A stretch of 64,000 nt of DNA from Methanosarcina acetivorans C2A (lineage in GTDB: Archaea > Halobacteriota > Methanosarcinia > Methanosarcinales > Methanosarcinaceae): NCBI RefSeq assembly GCF_000007345.1, contig NC_003552.1, forward strand, positions 1,612,001 to 1,676,000. The letters run 5' to 3'. Every line of letters starts with the position of its first letter. Within the stretch, counting starts at the first letter, position 1. The translations under genes and the position numbers were made by a program. This document shows positions 8,978 through 17,299 of the stretch, piece after piece. Under the pieces are notes generated by a model, which worked only from the letters and a program-made list of their open reading frames with translations, was not told where the DNA came from and did not search any database.

Positions 8978-9324
8978 AGATAATCTGCGTTGAGTGTTAT
9001 TTTTGCAGCTCAGTTTGCATAATACTCGATTCATTTTTCACTTTTTGTTTTTCATCCTTTGCTTTCGCTTCATTCTTCTGCGAACTTCCCCTGAATCAAG
9101 TACCTAACATTCAGTTAGAATGGTTGTATTCGGTTTGAATACTATTAGGGATTTTCTTTTACAGCATTTCCGAGAGGAAAATGCAAAGGGGCTGAAAGCA
9201 AGACCTTCCACGGTGATAAATGCTAGGATGGAAGTTGGTGATGAAACTGGTAAAAAGTGAGAAGGCTGAAACAGGCTCGATAAGCCATCAAAAAAATTAT
9301 AGAATAAACATAGGAGGAATTAAT

Positions 9325-9675
9325 CTGGCTAATTATAGAAGTATTATTAGAAAAAGACAATCAGGGTCAAATAAGTCTGTAAGCTCGGGAAATAATCAGG
9401 AAGTAACAAGAGTCCGAACACCCCGTAAGGACAGAAATGAAGTCTTGGCAACAGTAGCAAGTTTACTTGGCTCAAAAAGAGTTACGCTGCAGTGCATGGA
9501 CGGGGTTGTCCGCATGGGCAGAATTCCCGGTTCCAAAAACAAGAAAATGTGGGTCCGTGAAGGCGATGTTGTGATCGCAAACCCCTGGGAAATTCAGGAT
9601 TCAAAAGCCGATGTCATATGGAAGTATACAAAACCTCAGGTAGACTGGCTTGAAAGAAAAGGTTACCTTAATTAA
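9325..9675 (+). CDS. Translation initiation factor aIF1A (copy 2), probable CTG start
   Basis: The core is nearly identical to copy 1 ([47 protein letters not shown]). GAGG at 9315-9318 is followed after seven bases by CTG at 9325, giving (M)[13 protein letters not shown]. No ATG, GTG or TTG lies between this point and the conserved domain. The only upstream ATG (9220) would add 35 residues not shared with copy 1 and has no matching ribosome-binding site. The ATG of copy 1 (6984) aligns with an ATT here. I therefore annotate CTG. It is a paralogue of 6963, and differential use of the two is possible. Confidence 0.87.
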   Translation: MANYRSIIRKRQSGSNKSVSSGNNQEVTRVRTPRKDRNEVLATVASLLGSKRVTLQCMDGVVRMGRIPGSKNKKMWVREGDVVIANPWEIQDSKADVIWKYTKPQVDWLERKGYLN

Positions 9676-9908
9676 GGTCACCTCAAAAACCTTTTATTCG
9701 TTTACTTTATCCTAACCCTTGATTTCGATGAGCTGGAAGAGCCCTGATCAGTCTCGAAGATTCTCGATGACCATAAAAGGGCCGTAAACTCAGGAGTTAG
9801 AAACTGTGCTGGACCGTTCCACACGTTATCTTTTCTACCCTTTATCTGTTCTTTGCTTTGCTTTTTTTGCATTTCAATTGTTTTACTTTGTATTTTTTTC
9901 TCCATATC

Positions 9909-11543
9909 TCAGAATTTACACACAAGGTTTCCGAGTTCTATAGAGAAAGTCTCATAGTTTACGGAGTAATCAATGGGACATTCGATGGCCACCAATTTGT
10001 TCAGGAAAAAGGCTTTTTCGAGAACTTCTGAAAGGTCGTCTCCTTCTTCGACCTTCAGGCCTGTTGCCCCGAAACTTTCTGCAAAGCGGACAAAGTCAGG
10101 GTTTCCGCAGTCAAGGGCAAAGTCTTCAAAATGCAGCTTCTTCTGCTTCCATTTTATGAAGCCGAAAGCATTATCGTTGAGTATGAGGACGACAAGAGGG
10201 ATCTTATAGCGGATTGCAGTTTCCAGCTCCTGGCAGTTCATCATAAAGCCTCCGTCTCCACAGACTGCGAGTACGCGGCGTTCAGGGTGAAGGAGTTTTG
10301 CAACAAGCCCTGCCGAGAACCCTGCTCCCATTGTAGCGAGGGCGTTGTCCAGCAGCACGGTATTGGGAGCATAAGCCTTGTAAAGTCTGGAGAACCAGAG
10401 CTTGTATATCCCGTTATCAAGAGAAATAATGTCTTCTCGCCCTAGCACCTTTCTCACGCTTTGTACAATTTCCTGAGGGAGGGGTGGATAGCCTTTCCTG
10501 AAAGGAGAATTGATTTTTTCTTCAATGAAGTTTCTTGTGTTTTCGAAAAAAGGAAACTCCCTCTTTTCCGGAATTCTTGCGGCAAGCTGGCGGATGGAGG
10601 AAGCAATGTCTCCTATTACCTCTACATCCGGATTAAAATACCTGTCAGGTATGGAGTCCGCAAAGTCTATGTTTATGATCTTCTTGTCCAGATGCCTGTT
10701 CCAGAGGTATGGTGGGTATTCAACTATATCGTAGCCCACGGTTATTATCAGGTCTGCCCCGTCAATTCCGCAGTTTACGTAATCTCTTGCATGAATCCCT
10801 GTAGCAAAGAGGCTATAGATGCAGTCATCAGGGACAACTCCTTTTCCCATCTGTGTATGCACAAGGTAGATGCCGGTCTTTCTGGAAAAATATTCAAGCT
10901 CTTCAGTAACCTCCGTCCGGTTAGCTCCGGAAGAAACGATGATAAGGGGATTTTTAGCTTTATGGATCATTCTCGCTGCCATTTCGACAGCTTCAGGGTC
11001 AGGAGATGGAATTTTGATCCTGCTTCGCTTCTGCACTACCGCGTCGGTTTCTTCGCCAGCCACGTCTTCAGGAAGTTCGATGTGTACAGCTCCAGGTTTT
11101 TCGGCTTCTGCATGTTTGAAGGCATTTCGGATTACTGTGGGTATCCTGCCGGGATCGGAAATCGATACAGCTTTTTTGCAGAGCGGTTCCATCATCCTGA
11201 CAACATCTACAAGCTGGAAACGGGCCTGCCAGTTGTCCACCAGCGCTTTTTGTCCGGATATGGAGATTAAAGGAGCTCCTATAAGCTGTGCCTGGGCAAC
11301 GCCTGTAACAAGGTTCGTTGCACCCGGTCCGAGGGTTGAAAAACAGACCCCGGCTTTTCCTGTCAGTCTTCCGTAAGCTGCAGCCATAAATGCGGCAGCC
11401 TGTTCATGCCTTGTTATGATCAGTTTGATATTCGAGTTTCGCAGAGATTCTAGAAGAGCAAGGTTTTCTTCTCCGGGGAGTCCGAAAATATATTCCACAC
11501 CTTCCTCTTTTAGCTGGGTAACAAAAAGGTCCGAAGCTTTCAT
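9909..11543 (-). CDS. Thiamine-diphosphate enzyme, acetolactate synthase large-subunit-like
   Basis: A 544-residue protein with the three-domain layout of the TPP-dependent decarboxylase/acetolactate synthase family. The N-terminal domain carries the activating Glu47 (RHEQAAAF) and the 'GPGATN' segment. The C-terminal domain has the TPP-binding GDGGFMMNCQELETA followed about 20 residues later by NDN. It probably converts pyruvate to acetolactate or acts on a related 2-oxo acid. No regulatory small subunit is adjacent, so a catabolic or specialised role is as likely as branched-chain amino-acid synthesis. The ATG at 11543 is preferred to a TTG four codons upstream. The gene downstream of an aldehyde dehydrogenase on the same strand suggests a shared pathway. 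Confidence 0.85.
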   Translation of the reverse strand: MKASDLFVTQLKEEGVEYIFGLPGEENLALLESLRNSNIKLIITRHEQAAAFMAAAYGRLTGKAGVCFSTLGPGATNLVTGVAQAQLIGAPLISISGQKALVDNWQARFQLVDVVRMMEPLCKKAVSISDPGRIPTVIRNAFKHAEAEKPGAVHIELPEDVAGEETDAVVQKRSRIKIPSPDPEAVEMAARMIHKAKNPLIIVSSGANRTEVTEELEYFSRKTGIYLVHTQMGKGVVPDDCIYSLFATGIHARDYVNCGIDGADLIITVGYDIVEYPPYLWNRHLDKKIINIDFADSIPDRYFNPDVEVIGDIASSIRQLAARIPEKREFPFFENTRNFIEEKINSPFRKGYPPLPQEIVQSVRKVLGREDIISLDNGIYKLWFSRLYKAYAPNTVLLDNALATMGAGFSAGLVAKLLHPERRVLAVCGDGGFMMNCQELETAIRYKIPLVVLILNDNAFGFIKWKQKKLHFEDFALDCGNPDFVRFAESFGATGLKVEEGDDLSEVLEKAFFLNKLVAIECPIDYSVNYETFSIELGNLVCKF

Positions 11544-11758
11544 AAAAAACCCCAATTTATTAATCTATCCAAAATATTATTCGATCTTTAATATCAACCT
11601 TTACCCTGTTATCAATTACGATCCAGCTATTTTCGAACCTGGATCGCCGCTGCTGAACTCCTATCCTTTTTGTTGAATTCACATATTACTGCTGCTAAAT
11701 GCATATGGGCTTGCTGAACCTATATGACCTGAAAACCGGGTTTTCTGCCTACTTATTC

Positions 11759-13123
11759 TTATTTGTTAACAACGACGGTTTTTATGTTCACAAATTGCTT
11801 AAGGCCGTAATATGAAAGTTCCCTTCCTATTCCGGATTTTTTGACTCCTCCAAAAGGCAGTCTTGGGTCGGATTTGACCATTCCGTTTATGGTCACAAAA
11901 CCTGCCCTGATTCTTTTTGCCAGCCGTTCGGCTCTTTCCAGGTCTGCAGACCAGATCTCAGCTCCAAACCCGAACTCCGTAGAGTTTGCAATCTCCACTG
12001 CCTCATCCTCGTCCTTTGCTATGATTACGGGTGCGATAGGTCCGAAGACCTCAAAATTGCAGGCTTTCATGTCTTCACTGGCAGCGGGGATAAGCGCCGG
12101 TCTGAAGAAAAAGCCTTTCGCATGTTCTTCCCCGTACACATGAGGCTCTGCCCCTTTTCTTTTTGCATCCTTCAGGATCTTTTCAAGGATGTTGACACAC
12201 TCTTTTTTTGCCACAGGCCCGATGTCAGTTTCCTCATCCATGGGGTCTCCGATTTTCAGCTCCTGAATATGCAGTTCGAAGGCCTCGATGAAATCCACGA
12301 CGACATCTTCAACGACAATGAACCTCTTGGCGGCAATACAGCTCTGCCCGGCATTAAGGAAACGGGATTCTATCGCAAACTGTGAAGCCCGGTCTATATC
12401 CGCATCTTCAAGCACAATGAAGGGGTCGGACCCTCCAAGTTCCAGAACAAAAGGCTTGACCAACCTTCCGGCAAGCTCCCCTATTTCAGATCCGGCTACC
12501 TGGCTCCCGGTGATCGAAACCCCGTCAACAAGGTCCTCATCTACGATTTCCATGGCAGTTTTAGAGTCGATCAGCAGGGTCTTAAACACATTTTCAGGTA
12601 GTCCGGCTTCGGTAAATACTTTTTCAACCTCAAGAGCCGACATAGGCACATTGGACGCATGCTTCAGCAGGCACACATTTCCAGCAGTCAGTGCTGGCAC
12701 TGCAAACCTGAAAGCCTGCCAGAAAGGAAAATCCCAGGGTGCGATCCCGAGAATAATTCCCAGGGGCTCAAAGGTGACATAGCTCTTTTCGGCTTCTGTT
12801 TCCACAACTTCATCCTTCAGAAACTCTGCCGAATTTTCCGCATAATAGTCACAGAGACATGCGCAATTATCAATCTCTCCAAGTGCCTGCCTGATTGGCT
12901 TTCCCATTTCTTTTGTGATAATTTCGGCGTACACCCTTTTGCTTTGCCTGAGTACCTCAGCTGCACGTGCAATATACCTGGTTCTTTCCTCAACAGAAAG
13001 CGAGCTCCAACCCGAAAAAGTAGCCCTGGACTTTTTGATCTGGTCTTCGCAGTCTCCAAAAGATAATACATCGTAAACCCAGTTTACTTCTTCAGTATAA
13101 GGATTAATAGATTTGATTTTCAT
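11759..13123 (-). CDS. NAD(P)-dependent aldehyde dehydrogenase (succinate-semialdehyde type)
   Basis: A 454-residue member of the ALDH superfamily. Catalytic Cys262 lies in NAGQSCIAAKRF, the general base Glu228 in LELGGSDPF, and Lys154 in the APWDFPF...LLKHAS cofactor region. The pattern fits the short succinate-semialdehyde dehydrogenase subgroup, which oxidises aldehydes to acids with NAD(P)+. A strong Shine-Dalgarno (GGGGGGAGG) precedes the ATG at 13123. It lies 215 bp upstream of the TPP-enzyme gene on the same strand. The true substrate is unknown, and lactaldehyde or glyceraldehyde are alternatives. Confidence 0.9.
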   Translation of the reverse strand: MKIKSINPYTEEVNWVYDVLSFGDCEDQIKKSRATFSGWSSLSVEERTRYIARAAEVLRQSKRVYAEIITKEMGKPIRQALGEIDNCACLCDYYAENSAEFLKDEVVETEAEKSYVTFEPLGIILGIAPWDFPFWQAFRFAVPALTAGNVCLLKHASNVPMSALEVEKVFTEAGLPENVFKTLLIDSKTAMEIVDEDLVDGVSITGSQVAGSEIGELAGRLVKPFVLELGGSDPFIVLEDADIDRASQFAIESRFLNAGQSCIAAKRFIVVEDVVVDFIEAFELHIQELKIGDPMDEETDIGPVAKKECVNILEKILKDAKRKGAEPHVYGEEHAKGFFFRPALIPAASEDMKACNFEVFGPIAPVIIAKDEDEAVEIANSTEFGFGAEIWSADLERAERLAKRIRAGFVTINGMVKSDPRLPFGGVKKSGIGRELSYYGLKQFVNIKTVVVNK

Positions 13124-13371
13124 GACCTCCCCCCGAAAAAGAGTCCTTTAGTAATATTGAGATTCCCGCTATTATAATTTAAGGACAGGTAAACCTCTTA
13201 AAAGGAAGAGATGATCAGAATCCTTTAAAGTTCCTGTTTTCGGAATGAACTTTCATGTCATCTTGCCGAGTAAAAAATGAACTAAATAACGAAACTATGT
13301 TCAGAAGCTGGCAGTAATAGTTATAAAACCAGAATATTAATTATAGAGCACTCAATAAATGGGGGGAAAAT

Positions 13372-13797
13372 ATGAGAAAAGCATTGCTTGTTTTAATGGT
13401 TATTTTTGGCGTATTCTTGGCAATAGGATGTACAGGTACCGAACAACCGAATGAAACAGGAACTCCAACTGAAACGATAACTGAAGGTGAAGAGATGGCT
13501 GCAACCGAGGAGATGACTGCAACCGAAGAGATGGCTGCAACCGAGGAGATGACTGCAACCGAGGAGATGACTGCAACCGAAGAGATGACTGAAACCGAAG
13601 GAATGACTGAAACCGAAGGAATGACTGCAACCGAAGAGATGACTGCAACCGAAGAAATGAATGTAAGTGATGTAGCAGGCGGAGAAGAAGTAGAAATTCT
13701 AGCTGGAGAGGAAATGACAGCTGCAGAGGAAGCAGATAACGAAACTGAAAATGTTACAGGAGGAACCGGAGTAATCCAGGTAACCCCTAACAAATAA
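13372..13797 (+). CDS. Repeat-rich acidic surface lipoprotein
   Basis: The protein begins with a lipoprotein signal peptide (MRKALLVLMVIFGVFLAIGC) whose lipobox Cys20 would be lipid-modified. The body is dominated by about nine tandem six-residue units of the form ATEEMT, encoded by 18-bp DNA repeats at about 13490-13655. A short tail containing two N-glycosylation sequons follows. There is no catalytic domain. It starts at ATG 13372 after GGGGGG. It is the first of three lipoproteins with similar leader peptides and similar upstream DNA. It may be a spacer or adhesin-like surface protein, and repeat number is likely to vary between strains. Confidence 0.75.
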   Translation: MRKALLVLMVIFGVFLAIGCTGTEQPNETGTPTETITEGEEMAATEEMTATEEMAATEEMTATEEMTATEEMTETEGMTETEGMTATEEMTATEEMNVSDVAGGEEVEILAGEEMTAAEEADNETENVTGGTGVIQVTPNK

Positions 13798-14326
13798 ATG
13801 GTGGACGCGGCAGTTCAAAATTCTGCTTTTAATCCTAACAGTTTGCAGTATAAAATAAGGTAATATTTCGATATGGATGAATAAGGGTTTTCGAAAACAA
13901 ATGAAGTGTAATTACAGCATTTTAGTCTGATAAGCAGAATAAGAAACATCTAAAATCTGTTTCTTGAAAAAGTTTCTATGAATTCCTTTATTCAGTCCAT
14001 CCAATATTGAATGGTTATGTAGAACGGTTATTTGTAAATATGCCGTTTTAACTATATCACTTTTTATCAATTGAGCTAAGTTTATGCTTTTTCGTTTTGT
14101 CAAGTTACCGAACCCACTTCAAACAGCCTTATTTTTAGAGTCTTCTGTTATCAAGATAAGGTCAAATCCGTGTGGAAAAGAGCGCTTTGAACTTACAAAA
14201 TATCTGTCTTTCAAATTTCTAATTCATACGTGAAATCATAAGAGGAACTATATTCAGAATCTGGTAGGAACCATTATAAAATCAAACTATTATTTACAAA
14301 CATCTGATCTTTACGTGGGGGAGACG
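13798..14326 (+). other. Gene-free region with lipoprotein-type promoter
   Basis: No convincing gene. The last 80 bp resemble the DNA upstream of 13372: 'aactatattcagaatctgg' here against 'aactatgttcagaagctgg' at about 13292, each followed by a TATA-like TTATAAAA. The remaining bases are AT-rich without structure that I can support. Confidence 0.5.
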
Positions 14327-14758
14327 ATGAGAAAAGAGCTTATTATTTTGCCAGTCTTATTTAGCGTCTTTATGGCGATAGGGTGCACAAGCAACACGGG
14401 CAATGATACTCAAATACCTGCAACTCCAACCGAAACGCCTTCAATTCCAGTTGAAGAACCTGCAATGGTACCGGATTCAAATGCAACGTCTGAAACCGGG
14501 GGTGACGGAAAGATTGTTGAAGTGTCGATTAAGGATTTTTCCTTTAACCCGGAATCGGTCACGGTGTCAGCCGGGGATACCGTAAGATGGACGAACATGG
14601 ACTCAGTTGGCCATACTGTGAGCGGACCTACTTTTGAGTCCGGTATACTGGAAAATGGAGACTCTTTCGAGTTCCTTTTTACAGATCCGGGGGTTTATGA
14701 TTACAGTTGTTCAATCCATCCTTCTATGAAAGGAACGGTGATAGTAGAAAATAATTGA
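14327..14758 (+). CDS. Plastocyanin/halocyanin-like blue-copper lipoprotein
   Basis: A lipoprotein signal peptide ends at the lipobox AIGC (Cys20). A Pro/Thr/Glu linker follows, and then a cupredoxin domain from about residue 58. The four type-1 copper ligands are visible: His in VGHTVSG, then Cys, His and Met in YSCSIHPSMKG. It is expected to sit outside the membrane and carry single electrons. The ATG at 14327 is preferred over an in-frame GTG at 14315 because GGGGGAG precedes it. The gene at 15226 is a paralogue with a longer stalk. The electron partners are not evident in the window. Confidence 0.87.
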   Translation: MRKELIILPVLFSVFMAIGCTSNTGNDTQIPATPTETPSIPVEEPAMVPDSNATSETGGDGKIVEVSIKDFSFNPESVTVSAGDTVRWTNMDSVGHTVSGPTFESGILENGDSFEFLFTDPGVYDYSCSIHPSMKGTVIVENN

Positions 14759-15225
14759 GGAATTTACAAAGGTAGAAGGTGTATTTAAATTCAAGATCTA
14801 AGCAGCTAAAATAAGAAGCTAAAATCTTCATATAAGAAAAGAGTCTTTAAAAAAAAAACGGTTTTTTACTTGTTGGAAAAAATATATCTTTTTTCTCTTT
14901 TGATTAACTTTTTTTCTTTATTTATCGAAAAGATTATAGTGCATTTTCAAGCACATTTTCCGATAATTCCGGACTATCAGATCTCCAATCCGATATTTCT
15001 AACCTGGAAATCTGCTCTGAAAGAAATTCCTGCCAGAAATTGGCTTTAAAGAATCTGTTAGATCAAAAGTCGAATCAATTTTTTTCCACCTTCTACCCAT
15101 AGTTCGCGCCAAGGGCTATTTCTCAGGTGTTCTGCCGCATTTTACAATTAATTAATCGGATAGCAACTATTATGGAATAAAGACTATATTATAAAACACC
15201 TGTACGCCGTATTTATGGGGGGACA
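14759..15225 (+). other. Gene-free region
   Basis: AT-rich, with a poly-A/poly-T stretch near 14850-14900 that could form a weak terminator for the preceding gene. A TATA-like 'ATTATAAAAC' near 15190 probably serves the next lipoprotein gene. Confidence 0.4.
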
Positions 15226-15993
15226 ATGAGAAGAGAATATATTATTTTCATAATCCTGCTCGGGATACTCCTGTCTGCAGGCTGTGCAGAAAATGGCGTT
15301 GAAGAACCCGAGACTGCTGTAACTCCTGCCGAAAATCCCATAGTTCCGGCTGAAGTGCCTCAGGCTCCGGCTGAAATTGTTGAAAATCCGGAAAATAACA
15401 CTTCCAATCAAACAGCTGTTGAAAACCTGACAGTTCCGGAAACTGAAATTGTTGAAAATCCGGAAAATAACACTTCCAATCAAACAGCTGCTGAAAACCT
15501 GACAGTTCCGGAAGCTGAAATTGTTGAAAATCCGGAAAATAACATTTCCAATCAAACAGTTGCTGAAAACCTGACAGTTCCGGAAACTGAAATTGTTGAA
15601 AATCCGGAAAATAACACTTCCAATCAAACAGCTGCTGAAAACCTGACAGTTCCGGAAATTGAAATTGTTGAAAATCCGAAAAATAACACTTCCAATCAAA
15701 CAGCTGCTGAAAACCTGACAGTTCCGGAAGCTGAACACAAAACAGTTGAAGTGAAAATCGAAGACTTTGCCTTTAACCCCGACTCGGTTACGATTTCTCC
15801 CGGGGATACGGTCCGGTGGACAAACCTGGATCTGTTCACTCACACAGTAACAGGCCCTGATTTCTCTTCCGGCACACTAAGGGACGGAGACTCTTACGAG
15901 TTCACTTTTACGCGAGAGGGTACCTACAGGTACTACTGTTCAATTCACGCCTCGATGGAAGGGGTTGTGACAGTTGAGGGGGTAAAGCCGTAA
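15226..15993 (+). CDS. Cupredoxin lipoprotein on a sequon-rich repeat stalk
   Basis: A lipobox signal (LLSAGC) is followed by five tandem 24-residue repeats, each containing EIVENPENNTSNQTAAENLT or close variants, encoded by 72-bp DNA repeats (about 15373-15735). Each repeat holds three or more N-X-S/T sequons (NNT, NQT, NLT), giving about fifteen potential N-glycosylation sites. A C-terminal cupredoxin domain follows, with copper ligands His (FTHTVTG) and Cys, His, Met (YYCSIHASMEG). The protein is probably lipid-anchored and raised above the membrane on a glycosylated stalk, where it would carry electrons. A good ribosome-binding site GGGGGG precedes the ATG. Confidence 0.87.
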   Translation: MRREYIIFIILLGILLSAGCAENGVEEPETAVTPAENPIVPAEVPQAPAEIVENPENNTSNQTAVENLTVPETEIVENPENNTSNQTAAENLTVPEAEIVENPENNISNQTVAENLTVPETEIVENPENNTSNQTAAENLTVPEIEIVENPKNNTSNQTAAENLTVPEAEHKTVEVKIEDFAFNPDSVTISPGDTVRWTNLDLFTHTVTGPDFSSGTLRDGDSYEFTFTREGTYRYYCSIHASMEGVVTVEGVKP

Positions 15994-16118
15994 AAATTGA
16001 TCCACTTCTAAAGGTACAGGAATCGTTAAATTCCTTCATGTTATTGGGATAATTTTTGAATATTGTATCCCACTTTTTTTTAGAACATCTACAGAATGTC
16101 GGATCAAAGAATCAACAT

Positions 16119-16250
16119 TTATTTTCCTCCCACTTTTTCCCTTATAAAATCATAAATCATCTCTGCAACATTAATCCCGCAGCATTCTCCTACGCCTTCG
16201 AAGCCGGGGGAAGAATTAGCTTCGCAGACTTTGAAGTGGGCTTCATCGAA
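16119..16250 (-). pseudogene. 3'-end fragment of the ATP-grasp ligase gene
   Basis: The reverse strand encodes about 44 residues ending in a stop (16119-16121) that match the C-terminus of the ligase at 17300: FKVCEANSSPGF, then ECCGINV and MIYDF. No start or N-terminal part exists, so it is a duplicated tail. The intact gene lies 1.05 kb downstream in the same orientation, with a methyltransferase gene between them. Confidence 0.85.
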
Positions 16251-16367
16251 GAAGAAGTAAATTGCTTCTTTCCTGTTGTGATTTAACAACAAAGTAGATA
16301 TGTTAATACTTGTTTTTATTTTAGTAACACTATATCTTCGAAAATAGAAGCTAACCGAGGTTGTAAT

Positions 16368-17213
16368 ATGGACTCAGATGTAATTGACTGGAACGAAGTC
16401 TGGAAAGAGACGCTGGAAAAACAGCTGAAATCAAACAGAAATGTAGATTGTGCGACCATATGGTACAGCAAGGAAAACGCCAGACGCTTCTGGAGGATGT
16501 TTCAGGATGGGAAGTCAAGGGAAATAACCGAGAAGAGAATAGAAGGCATGAAGCTTTCCCCCGACTCCAGAGTTCTCGATATAGGAGCCGGGCCCGGGAC
16601 CCTTGCAATTCCGATTTCACAGCGTGTCGCCCACGTAACCGCTGTAGAGCCTTCGGAGGGCATGATAAGTGTTATGCAGGACAACATTAAAGAGTACGGA
16701 ATCGAAAATATCGACCCTGTACACAAAGACTGGGAGTCCGTTGATGTCGAGTCCGACCTTTCCGCTCCTTATGATGTGGTTTTTGCTTCTTATTCCCTGG
16801 GCATGAAAGATATACGGACTTCGGTTCAGAAGATGGTAGACGCTTCTTCGAAATACGTTTACCTGTACTGGTTTGCAGGGGAAACTTCCTGGGATATGCA
16901 TTCCCGGAAACTCTGGCCTTTTCTTCACGGGAGTGAGTACCAACCAGCTCCTAAATGCGATGTTCTCTATAACGTGCTCTATGACATGGGAATCTACCCG
17001 AATGTAAGCGTTTTTCCCTTTGAGCACGTCCACAGGTTTGCAACCCTTGATGAAGCTGTCGAGGATTTTAAGTCATACTACAACGCAAGCTCCGATACCC
17101 AGGAAGCCATCCTCAGGGACTATTTTGAAGGTGTGCTTGAAAAAGACAACGGAGCCCTTGTTCAGAGAGGATGGTCTACAAGGGTAAAGATGTGGTGGGA
17201 AAAAACAAACTGA
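16368..17213 (+). CDS. SAM-dependent methyltransferase
   Basis: A 281-residue protein with a class I SAM-binding motif RVLDIGAGPGTLAIP at about residues 65-79 and an acidic VEPSEGM at the end of beta-2. Residues 1-60 form an N-terminal extension rich in Trp and charged residues, which may bind substrate. GAGGTTG precedes the ATG. The substrate is not recognisable. It is bracketed by an ATP-grasp gene and a fragment of the same gene, showing that this locus has undergone a duplication or rearrangement. Confidence 0.82.
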   Translation: MDSDVIDWNEVWKETLEKQLKSNRNVDCATIWYSKENARRFWRMFQDGKSREITEKRIEGMKLSPDSRVLDIGAGPGTLAIPISQRVAHVTAVEPSEGMISVMQDNIKEYGIENIDPVHKDWESVDVESDLSAPYDVVFASYSLGMKDIRTSVQKMVDASSKYVYLYWFAGETSWDMHSRKLWPFLHGSEYQPAPKCDVLYNVLYDMGIYPNVSVFPFEHVHRFATLDEAVEDFKSYYNASSDTQEAILRDYFEGVLEKDNGALVQRGWSTRVKMWWEKTN

Positions 17214-17299
17214 ATGGTCAGAGCATGCAGCGGACAAAACCGAACAGGTCAAGCCGGGCAGGTTAGGTAGATTAAGCCACTAGTAAAAAACTTCATATC

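Noticed and set aside
10461-11270. A 269-codon top-strand frame
   Set aside because: It is opposite the thiamine-diphosphate enzyme gene, which has clear family motifs.
15184-15843. A 219-codon reverse frame with FRNCQVF repeats
   Set aside because: It is an antisense shadow of the sequon-rich cupredoxin stalk repeats and has no independent signals.
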